A program made the translations under genes and the position numbers. This document shows, piece after piece, positions 21,976-30,856 of a DNA stretch of 64,000 nt (position 1 is its first letter; the number at the start of each line of letters is the position of its first letter). Source of the stretch: Lysobacteraceae bacterium (GTDB taxonomy: Bacteria > Pseudomonadota > Gammaproteobacteria > Xanthomonadales > Rhodanobacteraceae). Location: assembly GCA_004143945.1 (NCBI GenBank), contig SEHB01000013.1, positions 1 to 64,000 of the forward strand, in the 5' to 3' direction. The notes beneath the pieces were generated by a model, which was not told where the DNA came from, searched no databases, and worked only from the letters and a program-made list of their open reading frames with translations.

Positions 21976-22972
21976 GGTCGCGCAGCCGGTGGCGGCCCGT
22001 GACGAGGTCGACGAGGTCGAATCGCGACTTCTTGTCGAACAGGCGCGAGTAGTCGGCGTACGCGCGGCCTTCGAGGAAGCGGCTGCTGCCCGCGACAAGG
22101 CGCACCGCGCGCAGGCACAGCTCCTGCCTCGCCGGCGCCATGTCCTGGATCGAGAACTGCAGTGCGCCAGCGCGCCCGAGCTTGATCGCATGGCAGTTGC
22201 GGGTCGTGGCGCCTTCGTCGGCGTAGCGGATGTCCTCGGCCCAGGTCAGCAACGCGTCGGACACGTTGTACACCGGCGTTTCGGCAAAACGCGCGAGTTC
22301 GAATTCGGGTGTGTCGTCGAGCCCGGACAGTCGCTGCGCGGTCGCGCGTGCTTCGGCCAGCAGCGCGTCGTTGCCGTACACGGCCAGGCGGTCGGCGCTG
22401 ACGAAACCTTCGCCGAACCAGTCGAGGTCGATATACCAGGCCGTGTCGGATGCGAGGTCGACGCTCTCGTGCACGATCCAGCCGAGGGCGGCTGCATGCG
22501 GCACGTCGTCGACCTCGATGCCGGCCCCGCGCAGCGCTTCGGACGAGACGAAACGGAAGTGCGACGGCAGGTCGATCCGGGCCTGCGCCTGCGGCAACGC
22601 AATCGTGCCCGCGCGGTACGGCAGGCCCGCGTATGCGACCTTCAGGCGCATGCGGTCGTCCAACGCGTCGTCACCCGCGGGCGCGCCCGATTCGGTGAAT
22701 GCGCCAGCGAAGCGCTTTGGCGATTCGTGGGTGGTTCCCCAGGCGAGCAGGCCGATCCAGGTGCAGAGCAGCACCAGCGCGACCAGCATCGGCACGCGCG
22801 GGTTGTCCTTTTCGGCCGACCAGTAGCGGACCATCGCGTAGAGGCCGACCGGAAACAGAAGCGAGAGCATGCCGAGCCGCGGCTCGTGGCGATGGATGCG
22901 GATCACGCCGAACAGGTAGACCAGCCCGAACACCAGCGGCAACGCGATGGACGCGTAGGGCATGGTCGACAT
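21971..22972 (-). CDS. Membrane-anchored protein, DUF2167-like
   Basis: A 333-aa protein. Three hydrophobic segments near the N-terminus (about 5-23, 33-48 and 62-80) precede a soluble domain. The domain shows the DUF2167 pattern: LPSHFRFVSSEALRGAGI, GWIVHESVDL, DLDWFGEGFVSADRL, LLTWAEDIRYADEGATTRN, GRAGALQFSIQ and a final EGRAYADYSRL. Here the membrane part is N-terminal, whereas in typical members as I recall them the membrane segments come last. Function is unknown. It is 9 bases downstream of the Sm-like gene and probably cotranscribed with it. The TAG stop comes from a repeat head. Confidence 0.7.
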   Translation of the reverse strand: MSTMPYASIALPLVFGLVYLFGVIRIHRHEPRLGMLSLLFPVGLYAMVRYWSAEKDNPRVPMLVALVLLCTWIGLLAWGTTHESPKRFAGAFTESGAPAGDDALDDRMRLKVAYAGLPYRAGTIALPQAQARIDLPSHFRFVSSEALRGAGIEVDDVPHAAALGWIVHESVDLASDTAWYIDLDWFGEGFVSADRLAVYGNDALLAEARATAQRLSGLDDTPEFELARFAETPVYNVSDALLTWAEDIRYADEGATTRNCHAIKLGRAGALQFSIQDMAPARQELCLRAVRLVAGSSRFLEGRAYADYSRLFDKKSRFDLVDLVTGRHRLRDL

Positions 22973-22981
22973 CGGCAGCGC

Positions 22982-23482
22982 TCAGCGCGGGTCGACGCGT
23001 TTGACCTGCTCGCGACGCAGCGTATACGTCGCGTTTCCGCCGGGTCGACGCACCAGCAGCGTGACCTGGCGCGCATCGGCGGACTTGACGGTGCCGCGGT
23101 GCTGGCGGTCGCCGGTGGTCAGGATGTCCACGCGGTGGCCGATGTAGTGCTTGAGGTCGGCGAACGGCAAGCCGTCCTGCTCGATCGTCGGTACCAGCCA
23201 GGCATCGTTCTCGCTGGGTTCCGGCACCGCGGCGGTGACCTCGGCGATGACCGGGGTGGCGGGATCGAGGCTTTCCTGCCCGGCCGCGGGCGCGGCGGCG
23301 CTGGCCGCGCGCGCATTGCGCTCGGCCGTGCGCTGCGCGTTGCGCTCCGCGCGAAGCAGGGCCTCGATGCGGGCCTCGTCCTCCTGCAGGTTGCCCGCGC
23401 GCACGATCGGGCCGGGCGCGATCACGCCCAGCACCGCCGCGGCGAGCAGCCAGGCAAGCGGCACTGCTGGCAGCTGGTTCAT
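22982..23482 (-). CDS. Exported protein with a C-terminal Sm/SH3-like beta domain
   Basis: A 166-aa protein: hydrophobic N-terminus (LAWLLAAAVLGVIAPG) as signal or anchor, an arginine/alanine-rich probable coiled coil (about 30-65), then a domain with HYIGHRVDILTTGDRQHRG, TVKSADARQVTLLVRR and TYTLRREQVKRV. That pattern of a bent strand, G, and V-x-L repeats is Sm/SH3-like, as in proteins binding RNA, nucleotides or peptides. I cannot assign a family. ATG 23482 has an upstream GGGGG-rich region. It lies 82 bases after pepP on the same strand, in the place where ubiH is often found. Confidence 0.65.
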   Translation of the reverse strand: MNQLPAVPLAWLLAAAVLGVIAPGPIVRAGNLQEDEARIEALLRAERNAQRTAERNARAASAAAPAAGQESLDPATPVIAEVTAAVPEPSENDAWLVPTIEQDGLPFADLKHYIGHRVDILTTGDRQHRGTVKSADARQVTLLVRRPGGNATYTLRREQVKRVDPR

Positions 23483-23564
23483 GGTTTCCCCCTGTTGCGG
23501 GCGCGCAGCAACGCGCCCACCGACCAAGTCAAGCACGAATCGGCCGCGTTGTCCTCGATCGGGT

Positions 23565-24914
23565 TCACGTGTGAGCGGGCGCGCCGGCCATCAGCGCTTC
23601 GATCTCGTCGGCGTGCTTGGGCACGCCCGCGGAGATCACCTCCGGCCCGCCTGCTCCGACCACGACATCGTCCTCGATGCGGATGCCGATCCCGCGGAAC
23701 TTCGCCGGCACGCGCTTCTCGTCGGGCGCGATGTAGAGGCCGGGCTCGACCGTCACGACCATGCCCGGTTCGAGCACGCGGTAGTCGCCGTCGATGCGGT
23801 AGTCGCCGACATCGTGCACGTCGAGGCCGAGCCAGTGGCCGGTCTTGTGCATGTAGTAGCGCCGGTACCCATGTTCGCGCAGGTTCTTGCCGACGCTGCC
23901 CGCGAGCAGGCCGAGCCGGCACAGGCCGCGCGTGATGACCTGCACGGCCGCCTCGTGGTACGCGTCGAACGATCGCCCCGGCCGCACCTCGTCGATCGCG
24001 GCGAGTTGCGCCTCGAGCACGATGTCGTACAGCGCGCGCTGCTCGGGCGAGTAGCGCCCACCGACCGGGAACGTGCGCGTGATGTCCGAGGCGTAGCATT
24101 CGTACTCGGCGCCCGCGTCGATCAGCAGCAGGTCGCCCGCGCGCAGTTCGGCGTCATTCGAGCGGTAGTGCAGCACGCACGCATTCGCGCCGCCGCCGAC
24201 GATCGGCTCGTAACTCGGCACTGCGCCGGCGCTGCGGAATGCATGCAGCAGCTCGGCCTCGACCTCGTGTTCGTTCATGCCCGGGCGCGTCGCGCGCATC
24301 GCGCGCACGTGCGCGTCGGCGGCGATCCGCGCGGCCTTGCGCATGAGCCGCAGCTCGCCACGCGACTTGTACAGGCGCAGGTCGTGCAACAGGTGCGAGA
24401 GCGCGACGAATTCGTGCGGCGAGCGCGCGCCCTGGCGCACCAGCGCGCGCACGCGGTTGACCCAGCCGATCAGCTTGAGGTCGAAGTCGGGGTCGCGCCC
24501 GAAGTGGTAGTAGACGCGCGTGCGGCCCTCGATCAGCCCGGGCAGGATTTCGTCGATGTCGTCGATCGGAAACGCATCGTCCATGCCGAGCGAGGCGACC
24601 GCGCCTTCGGTGCCGACGCGAGGACCGTCCCATCGCTCGCGCTCGCGATCGCGTTCGCGGCAGAACAGGATTACCTCCGCCGGCTTGCGCCCGGGCACCA
24701 GCGCGAGCACCGCGTCGGGCTCGCCGAATCCGGTCAGGTAATGGAAGTCGCTGTCCTGGCGATACGGATAGTGCGCGTCGTTGTTGCGCAGCTGCTCGCG
24801 CGCCGCCGCGACGATCACGATCGCATCGGGCCCGGCCATGCGCATCAGTTGGCGGCGGCGTCGCGCGTATTCCTTCGGCTCGATCATCGCGTCCGGCTTC
24901 GCTCCAGCGGCCAC
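23565..24914 (-). CDS. pepP: Xaa-Pro aminopeptidase P
   Basis: A metallo-aminopeptidase releasing N-terminal residues next to proline. The N-terminal AMP_N domain includes YPYRQDSDFHYLTGF; the catalytic domain has the five metal ligands in LLIDAGAEYECYASDITRTF, HKTGHWLGLDVHD, TVEPGLYI and GIGIRIEDDV. The longest frame starts at GTG 24914 (449 aa); ATG 24887 (440 aa, beginning MIEPKEYARRRRQ) matches the usual family N-terminus and may be the true start. The gene lies in the ygfB-pepP order of other gammaproteobacteria, with a G-rich repeat between the two. Confidence 0.95.
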   Translation of the reverse strand: MAAGAKPDAMIEPKEYARRRRQLMRMAGPDAIVIVAAAREQLRNNDAHYPYRQDSDFHYLTGFGEPDAVLALVPGRKPAEVILFCRERDRERERWDGPRVGTEGAVASLGMDDAFPIDDIDEILPGLIEGRTRVYYHFGRDPDFDLKLIGWVNRVRALVRQGARSPHEFVALSHLLHDLRLYKSRGELRLMRKAARIAADAHVRAMRATRPGMNEHEVEAELLHAFRSAGAVPSYEPIVGGGANACVLHYRSNDAELRAGDLLLIDAGAEYECYASDITRTFPVGGRYSPEQRALYDIVLEAQLAAIDEVRPGRSFDAYHEAAVQVITRGLCRLGLLAGSVGKNLREHGYRRYYMHKTGHWLGLDVHDVGDYRIDGDYRVLEPGMVVTVEPGLYIAPDEKRVPAKFRGIGIRIEDDVVVGAGGPEVISAGVPKHADEIEALMAGAPAHT

Positions 24915-24935
24915 TGCCCTAGTTTACGCGACAGC

Positions 24936-25024
24936 GAAACAGGGAATGGGGAATGGGGAATGGGGAATAGTCAAAGCATGACTGCTCGATCATTCGCCAT
25001 TCCCCATTCCCGATTCCCTGCTCC
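24936..25024 (+). repeat. G-run repeat with inverted C-run arm (G-quadruplex type)
   Basis: Four G-runs (24942-24944, 24948-24951, 24955-24958, 24962-24965) are separated by AAT triplets, and an inverted arm ccattccccattcccgattc lies at about 24998-25017. It sits between pepP and ygfB. Related copies are at 37.7 kb and 53.3 kb. Confidence 0.85.
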
Positions 25025-25036
25025 CGACCCCCGCAC

Positions 25037-25606
25037 TCAATGCACCCTCCCGACCGTCAGCGTGCGCCGACGCGATTCGCGGTGCAGCAGCGCGGTGGCG
25101 TCGCGCACGAACTCGAGCACGTCGGCGAATGCGCGCGCGTCCTCGGCCTCGTCGTCGTAGTCGAAGTGCGAACCGGCGATGGTGCCGAAATCCGACAGCA
25201 CGTCGGCGGCGACCGCCGAGGGTTCCACGCTCGCGAGCGCGCCCGCGAGGCCGTAGCCACCGAGGAAACCGCGGCACCATTCGACGAGCGCCTCGGCGCG
25301 CTGCTCGAGCGGCGCGTTCGCGGCCGGCAGCAGGGGTTGCGGGCGCGGCGGGTCGGATGCGAATTGCGCGACCGCGGACGCATGCAGCACGCGCAGCAAC
25401 GGATGCGCTGCAGTCGCCTCGTCCGCCGGCTCGAGCGCCAGGCGATCGAGCCAGTCGTCTGCACCGGTGCTGCCGCCCGCGCACAGGTATCCGGTCAGCG
25501 AACCGTGCAGTTCGCTTGCATCGACGCCGAGTGCGAGGTCGGCCAGTGCCGCGGCGAGCGCCGCATGCGTCGGAGTTTCGGGAGGGGCGGGTCGAGCGGT
25601 TTGCAT
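25037..25606 (-). CDS. ygfB: UPF0149 family protein YgfB
   Basis: A 189-aa all-helical YecA/YgfB-type protein. Recognisable features are SELHGSLTGYLCAGG near the N-terminus, EWCRGFLGGYGLAG in the middle and DYDDEAEDARAFADVLEFVR toward the end. In Pseudomonas, YgfB affects beta-lactam resistance through AmpDh3 control; whether that holds here is unknown. It lies upstream of pepP on the same strand and is divergent from the large sensor protein. Confidence 0.9.
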   Translation of the reverse strand: MQTARPAPPETPTHAALAAALADLALGVDASELHGSLTGYLCAGGSTGADDWLDRLALEPADEATAAHPLLRVLHASAVAQFASDPPRPQPLLPAANAPLEQRAEALVEWCRGFLGGYGLAGALASVEPSAVAADVLSDFGTIAGSHFDYDDEAEDARAFADVLEFVRDATALLHRESRRRTLTVGRVH

Positions 25607-25709
25607 CGGCGCCGATTCTAGCCGCCAAGGCGCGCCGGATCACGCGCGCATGGCGCAGGTGCACGGAGTTGCCTACACTGCCCGCGGGACTTCAGCCAAG
25701 AACGAATCC

Positions 25710-28700
25710 ATGGCGGCACTCGCGCCGTACGGTCAGCCGCGTCGCGCATCCTGGCTTGCCGGCTTGTTCGCGGCGGGCCTCGTGCTGAGCGCGACCGCGT
25801 ACGCGGGCGCGATCCGCCGCGAGTTCCATTTCCAGTCGATCGGCGTCGAGCAGGGCCTTGCGCAGAACACCGTAAGCGCGTTCCTGCAGGACAGCGACGG
25901 CTTCATCTGGGTCGGCACCGACAGCGGGCTGCAGAAGTTCGACGGCTACCGCTTCGCGGATTTCACCGCGCCGCGCGGACCGAACCAGGTGGTGCCGGAA
26001 GGACCGATCACGGCGCTCGCGGAGGACGCATCCAGGGTCCTGTGGATCGGGACGCTCGGCGCGGGTCTCGTGCGCCACCCGCTCGACACCGGCCGGTTCG
26101 AGGGCGTTCCGCTCGCCGGCGCCACCGAAGGCGTCAACTCGATCCTGTTCGATCCGCGGCGCGGGCTGTGGGTATGCAGCAGCCGCCGCTTGTGGCTGCT
26201 CGATCCTGCCGACGGACGGATCCTGCGCGAGATCACGCCGCCGGCCGACAGTGCGCTGCTGTTGCGCCAGCTCAGCCTCGGCAAGGACGGCACGCTGTGG
26301 GCCGCGTCCAGCGATGGGCTCTACCGGCTGCAGCCCGCGGGCGACGGCTTCGAGCGCGTCGCGGCCGGCGCGATCGTCGATGCGCGTTCGGTACTGCACG
26401 GCGCCGACGGTCGCGTGCATGTCGCGAGCAGCCGCGGCCTGTACCGGCTTTCGGGCGACGATGCGGTGCGCACCTGGCCACGCGACGGCGAGCGCGTGGT
26501 CAATGCACTGGTCGAGGACCGGCGCGGCCGGCTCTGGCTGTCGGTGCCGCGCGGCGGCCTCGTGCTGGTCGATCCCGACGATGGCTCGGCACAGGAGCTG
26601 CCGCCCGACGCGGGCTCCGGCAGCCCGCCCGACGCGATTGCGACGGTCCTCAGCATCGATCGTTCCGGCCTGCTCTGGATCGGCACGCATGAACGCGGCC
26701 TGGCGAAGGTGGATCCGGAGGGCACGCCGTTCCTTCACGTCGCCGAAGGCGACGTCGCGCAGTTGCGCACCGCGACCAACTACGTCCGCTCGATCGCCGA
26801 GGACGTCGATGGCAGCCTCTGGCTCGGCACCGAAGCCGGCCTCAAGCGTTATGACCCGCGGCAGAACCGTTTCGAATCCTGGTCGGACCTGCTCGGCGAA
26901 TCGGCGCCACCGGCTCCGCACGTCGCGGTGCACGCGATCGTGCGCGCGCGCGACGGCACGCTCTGGCTCGGCACCAGCAAGGGGGTCGCGCGCGTCGATG
27001 CGCGCACGCGCCGCCTCGACGTGGTCGCGCTCGATGCGCAGGTCGCCAGCCCCTCCGCCGGGCGCCCCGAAGCGCGCGCGCTGGAACTCGCGAGTGACGG
27101 CAGCATGTGGGTCGGCACGATGCGCGACGGACTCGTCCGCCACGATCCGGCGACCGGACGCAACGAACGCTGGCGGCGCACCGCGTCGGAGGGCGCGCAC
27201 GGCGGCCTCGGCGACAACCGCGTGCTCGCGGTGCACGAGGACCGCGCGGGGCGCATCTGGGCAGCGTCGATGACCGGACTGAACCTGATCGACCCGCGCA
27301 GCGGGCAGGTCCGGATCTTCCACAAGGATCCCGCCGATCCGCGCTCGCTCAGCGCGAACCTCGTGCGCACGATCCACGAGACCGCGGATGGCGAACTCTG
27401 GTTCGGCACGCAGTCGGGCCTCAACCGGCTCGACGCGCTCGATGCGGGTGGCGCACGCTTCACGCGCTGGCTGCCGCGCGACGGCCTGCCGGGCGGCACC
27501 GTATACGCGCTCGCGAGCGATGCGGCAGGGCGCATCTGGCTCAGCACCAACCGCGGCATCGCCTCGTTCGAACGCAAGGGCGCGACCTTCCGCACCTTCA
27601 CGCTCGCCGACGGCCTGCAGGGCATGGAATACAACGGCGGCGCCGTCGCGACGCTCGCCGACGGGCGCATCGCGTTCGGCGGCACCAACGGCTTCAACCT
27701 GTTCGCGCCGCAGGCGATCGCAGGCAGCCGCTACGCGGCGCCGGTGGCGATCACGCGCGTGCAGGTGGGTCCGCGCGAACTGCCGGTCGAGCACGCGGGC
27801 GGCGTGATCGAGATGGACGCGGCGGACCGCCTCGTGCGTTTCGAGTTCGCTGCTCTGGACTACGCGGCTCCCGAGCGCAACCGCTTCCGCTACCGTCTCG
27901 AAGGCTTCGACGACGACTGGGTCGATGCCGGCACGCGCCACGACGCGACCTATACCAATCTGGGTGCCGGCAGTTACCGGTTCCAGGTGAGCGCGGCGAA
28001 CCATGATGGCTACTGGGGCGAAGCGGTCGCACAAGCGAATCTGCGCGTGGTGCCGCCATGGTGGGAAAGCGTGCCCGCTCGCGCGCTCTGGCTGATGCTT
28101 GCGGGCGTGGCGCTCGTGCTCGCCTGGAATGCGCGGCGGCGGCAGCGGCGACGCGTGCTCGTGCACCACCTCGACCTCAAGGAGCGCGAGGATCGCCTGC
28201 GCCTTGCGCTGTGGGGATCGGGCGACGACTTCTGGGACTGGGACATGCTCGGCGAGAGCATCGTCGTCACCGGTTCGGGCGACCTGTTCGGCGACGGCAG
28301 GCACGAGGAGAACGTGCTCGGCAACGAGTGGTTCGCCGAGCGCATGCATCCTGACGACATGCCGCTGGTGCAGCAGCGCCTGCAGAAGCACATCGACCGC
28401 ACCAGCGAGACCTTCGAGTCCGAACACCGGCTGCGCAACCACCGCGGTGAATGGGTGTGGTCGCTCGCGCGCGGCAAGATCGTCGAGCGCGACGCCGACG
28501 GGCGCCCGCTGCGCATGTGCGGCACCGCGCGCGACGTCACGCTGGAGCGCGCCGCCGAGCACGACCGCCGGGTCGCGCACGAGGTGATCCACAGCATGTC
28601 CGAGGCGGTCGCGGTGACCGATACCTCGCACCGCTTCATCAGCGTGAACCCGGCCTTCACGCGCATGACCGGCTGGCGCCGCGAGGAGGCGCTGGGCCGG

Positions 28701-30263
28701 TCCGCCTCGCTGCTGGACTGCTCGCAGCATCCGCCCGAGCACTACCACGCGATCCGGGACGAACTCGCGCGCAGCGGCCACTGGCGGGGCGAACTGTGGC
28801 AGCGCCGGCGCAACGGCGAGGAATTCCTGAGCAAGGTGGAAGTGTCGGAGATCCGCGACGGCAGCGGCGTGCGTACGCACTTCGTCAGCGTGATCACGGA
28901 CATCACCGATCGCAAGCGCGCCGAACAGGAACTGCGCTACCTCGCCAACTACGATGCGCTGACCGGTTTGCCGAACCGGACGCTGCTGACCGAACGCATC
29001 GGCCACGCGATCATCCGCGCGCGTCGCGGCAACCGCAAGGTCGCGGTGCTGTTCCTCGACCTCGACCGCTTCAAGCACGTCAACGATTCGATGGGCCACG
29101 CGACCGGCGACCGCATGCTCAAGGCCGCCGGCGGGCGCCTGCGCCACGTGGTGCGCGAAGGCGACTCGGTCGCGCGGCTCGGTGGCGACGAGTTCACGGT
29201 GGTGCTCGAGAACATCGGCAGCTCCGCCGAGGCCGAGCGCGTGGCGGAGAAGATCATCGCCGCGTTCGAGGAACCGCTCGAGCTCGACAATGGCCAGGAA
29301 GTGGTGATTTCGCCGTCGATCGGCATCGCCCTGCATCCCGACCACGGCCAGGTGCCGAGCGACCTGCTGAAGTTCGCCGACACCGCGATGTACCAGGCCA
29401 AGGACCACGGCCGCAAGACGTGGATGGTCTACACCGAGGCGATGGACGCGGCCGCGCGGCTGCGCGCGACCACGGTGGCCGCGCTGCGCAAGGCGCTCGA
29501 GCGCAACGAGCTGTCGCTGGTCTACCAGCCCAAGCTGTCCCTGCTCGACAACCGCATCACCGGCGTCGAGGCGCTGCTGCGCTGGCGCAGCGGCGACCTC
29601 GGCAATGTTTCGCCCGGCGTGTTCATCCCGATCGCGGAAGAGACCGGGATGATCGTGGAGATCGGCGACTGGGTCGTCGCGCAGGCCTGCGCGCAGCTCG
29701 CGCGCTGGCGCGACGCCGGCGTGCACGGCATCACGATGTCGATCAACGTGTCGGTCGCGCAGCTCCTGCGCGGCGATCTGATCCAGCGCCTGTGCGACGT
29801 GCTCGCCGAGCACGACATCGCGCCGAACCTGCTCGAGCTCGAACTCACCGAGAGCATGGTCATGGCGAATGCGGAACAGTCGATCACGACGCTGCGCAGG
29901 CTCAAGGCGATCGGCGTCACGCTCGCGATCGACGACTTCGGCACGGGCTATTCCTCGTTGAGTTACCTGAAGCGCCTGCCGATCGACACGCTCAAGATCG
30001 ACAAGGAGTTCGTCGGCGACATCACGACCGACCCCGACGACGAGGCGATCACCGCGACCGTGATCACGATGGCGCATTCGCTCGGCCTCAACGTGATTGC
30101 CGAAGGCGTCGAAAGGGCCGAACAGGTCGACTACCTGCGCGAGCAGGATTGCGACGAGGTGCAAGGGCACTGGCTGTCGCTGCCGCTGCCGCCGGACCAG
30201 TGCCTCGCGTTCCTGCGCGAGCGCCTCGGGGAGGCGCATCCCGCGGTCGGGGAACGCGGCTGA
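25710..30263 (+). CDS. Ligand-binding sensor / diguanylate cyclase-phosphodiesterase hybrid (Reg_prop, Y_Y_Y, PAS, PAS, GGDEF, EAL)
   Basis: A 1517-aa transmembrane c-di-GMP enzyme. A signal sequence (about 10-35) is followed by a periplasmic two-component-regulator propeller (about 36-690; repeated L-W-I/L-G-T motifs such as GFIWVGTDSGLQKF). A Y_Y_Y domain lies at about 705-770 (YRLEGFDDDWVDAG), then a membrane helix at about 790-808 and two PAS/PAC domains (about 830-1060). GGDEF (intact, residues 1158-1162) and EAL (1287-1289, with LTESMVM and DDFGTGYSSL) follow. Both output motifs look catalytically complete, so it may make and degrade c-di-GMP. Propeller-Y_Y_Y sensors often detect glycans, but the ligand here is unknown. 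Start ATG 25710; a TACACT -10 lies at 25674. Confidence 0.92.
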   Translation: MAALAPYGQPRRASWLAGLFAAGLVLSATAYAGAIRREFHFQSIGVEQGLAQNTVSAFLQDSDGFIWVGTDSGLQKFDGYRFADFTAPRGPNQVVPEGPITALAEDASRVLWIGTLGAGLVRHPLDTGRFEGVPLAGATEGVNSILFDPRRGLWVCSSRRLWLLDPADGRILREITPPADSALLLRQLSLGKDGTLWAASSDGLYRLQPAGDGFERVAAGAIVDARSVLHGADGRVHVASSRGLYRLSGDDAVRTWPRDGERVVNALVEDRRGRLWLSVPRGGLVLVDPDDGSAQELPPDAGSGSPPDAIATVLSIDRSGLLWIGTHERGLAKVDPEGTPFLHVAEGDVAQLRTATNYVRSIAEDVDGSLWLGTEAGLKRYDPRQNRFESWSDLLGESAPPAPHVAVHAIVRARDGTLWLGTSKGVARVDARTRRLDVVALDAQVASPSAGRPEARALELASDGSMWVGTMRDGLVRHDPATGRNERWRRTASEGAHGGLGDNRVLAVHEDRAGRIWAASMTGLNLIDPRSGQVRIFHKDPADPRSLSANLVRTIHETADGELWFGTQSGLNRLDALDAGGARFTRWLPRDGLPGGTVYALASDAAGRIWLSTNRGIASFERKGATFRTFTLADGLQGMEYNGGAVATLADGRIAFGGTNGFNLFAPQAIAGSRYAAPVAITRVQVGPRELPVEHAGGVIEMDAADRLVRFEFAALDYAAPERNRFRYRLEGFDDDWVDAGTRHDATYTNLGAGSYRFQVSAANHDGYWGEAVAQANLRVVPPWWESVPARALWLMLAGVALVLAWNARRRQRRRVLVHHLDLKEREDRLRLALWGSGDDFWDWDMLGESIVVTGSGDLFGDGRHEENVLGNEWFAERMHPDDMPLVQQRLQKHIDRTSETFESEHRLRNHRGEWVWSLARGKIVERDADGRPLRMCGTARDVTLERAAEHDRRVAHEVIHSMSEAVAVTDTSHRFISVNPAFTRMTGWRREEALGRSASLLDCSQHPPEHYHAIRDELARSGHWRGELWQRRRNGEEFLSKVEVSEIRDGSGVRTHFVSVITDITDRKRAEQELRYLANYDALTGLPNRTLLTERIGHAIIRARRGNRKVAVLFLDLDRFKHVNDSMGHATGDRMLKAAGGRLRHVVREGDSVARLGGDEFTVVLENIGSSAEAERVAEKIIAAFEEPLELDNGQEVVISPSIGIALHPDHGQVPSDLLKFADTAMYQAKDHGRKTWMVYTEAMDAAARLRATTVAALRKALERNELSLVYQPKLSLLDNRITGVEALLRWRSGDLGNVSPGVFIPIAEETGMIVEIGDWVVAQACAQLARWRDAGVHGITMSINVSVAQLLRGDLIQRLCDVLAEHDIAPNLLELELTESMVMANAEQSITTLRRLKAIGVTLAIDDFGTGYSSLSYLKRLPIDTLKIDKEFVGDITTDPDDEAITATVITMAHSLGLNVIAEGVERAEQVDYLREQDCDEVQGHWLSLPLPPDQCLAFLRERLGEAHPAVGERG

Positions 30264-30315
30264 GGCGCGACTTCGGCGCGTGCCCGCGTCGCTGTTCGCC
30301 CCCCGGGATTCGGGC

Positions 30316-30321
30316 TATATT
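30316..30321 (+). promoter_or_regulatory. -10 element (TATATT) implying a leaderless zapB-like transcript
   Basis: TATATT ends only six bases before the ATG at 30328, so transcription starting about seven bases downstream would begin at the start codon itself. No ribosome site is seen before this ATG, which supports a leaderless message. Confidence 0.45.
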
Positions 30322-30327
30322 CGGCGC

Positions 30328-30546
30328 ATGTCCGTGCATGAACAAAGCCTGCTCTCGATCAGCCAGCGGCTCGACCGCCTGCTCGAGCTGTGCCGCACGC
30401 TGCAGGACGAGAACCGCAGCCTGCGCCACAGCCAGGAGCAGCTCGCGACCGAACGCGCGCAGCTGCTCGCGCGCAACGAGCAGGCGCGCTCGCGCATCGA
30501 GGCGATGATCATGCGGCTGAAGTCACTGGAGCAGAACCAGGCATGA
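30328..30546 (+). CDS. ZapB-like cell-division coiled-coil protein (TIGR02449 type)
   Basis: A 72-aa, almost fully helical protein with heptads from LLSISQRLDRLLELCRTLQ onward. The N-terminal RLDRLLELC and QDENRSLR match the small TIGR02449 proteins encoded beside zapA in many gammaproteobacteria, which are thought to act with ZapA at the FtsZ ring. Its stop overlaps the zapA start (ATGA), indicating translational coupling. ATG 30328 has no ribosome site but follows a -10 box closely. Confidence 0.85.
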   Translation: MSVHEQSLLSISQRLDRLLELCRTLQDENRSLRHSQEQLATERAQLLARNEQARSRIEAMIMRLKSLEQNQA

Positions 30547-30851
30547 GCGACGGCGCGAACGAACCGGTGGCGGTGATGATCCTCGACCGCGAATTCTTCG
30601 TCGCCTGCACGCCGGAAGAGAAGCCGGGGCTGGTCGCCGCAGCGCGCTACCTGGATGCGAAGATGCGCGAGATGCGCGCGGCCGCGCGCGGCATCGGGGT
30701 CGATCGCGTCGCGATCCTTGCCGCGCTGAACATCAGCCACGAACTGCTCGGCGAACGTGAACGCGGCTCGGACGAATCGCGCAGGCTGGCAGAGAAACTG
30801 CAAGCGCTCAATTCCAAGCTTGATGGTGCGTTCGGCGCGTCGGTACAATAG
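30543..30851 (+). CDS. zapA: Cell division protein ZapA
   Basis: A 102-aa FtsZ-associated protein. The N-terminal domain contains VAVMILDREFFVACTPEE and LVAAARYLDAKMREMR, the typical ZapA fold that binds and bundles FtsZ, followed by VAILAALNISHELL and a C-terminal coiled coil. It overlaps the ZapB-like gene by four bases. Its TAG stop (30849-30851) coincides with the -10 box of the downstream 6S RNA promoter. Confidence 0.93.
   Translation: MSDGANEPVAVMILDREFFVACTPEEKPGLVAAARYLDAKMREMRAAARGIGVDRVAILAALNISHELLGERERGSDESRRLAEKLQALNSKLDGAFGASVQ
30820..30849 (+). promoter_or_regulatory. Promoter of 6S RNA inside the end of zapA
   Basis: TTGATG (30820-30825), an 18-base spacer and TACAAT (30844-30849) form a good sigma-70 pair. 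Predicted transcription start is about 30857, at the left border of the 6S closing stem. Confidence 0.6.
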
Positions 30852-30856
30852 CGCCA

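Noticed and set aside
24942-25021. Simple microsatellite expansion of GGGGAAT
   Set aside because: Each of three distant copies has an inverted C-rich arm and keeps four tracts, which argues for a structured element and not slippage alone.
25692-30239. A 1515-codon minus-strand frame opposite the GGDEF-EAL sensor
   Set aside because: It is a compositional shadow of the sensor gene: repetitive Arg/Glu/Ala/His text and no ribosome site; the plus-strand protein has complete recognised domains.
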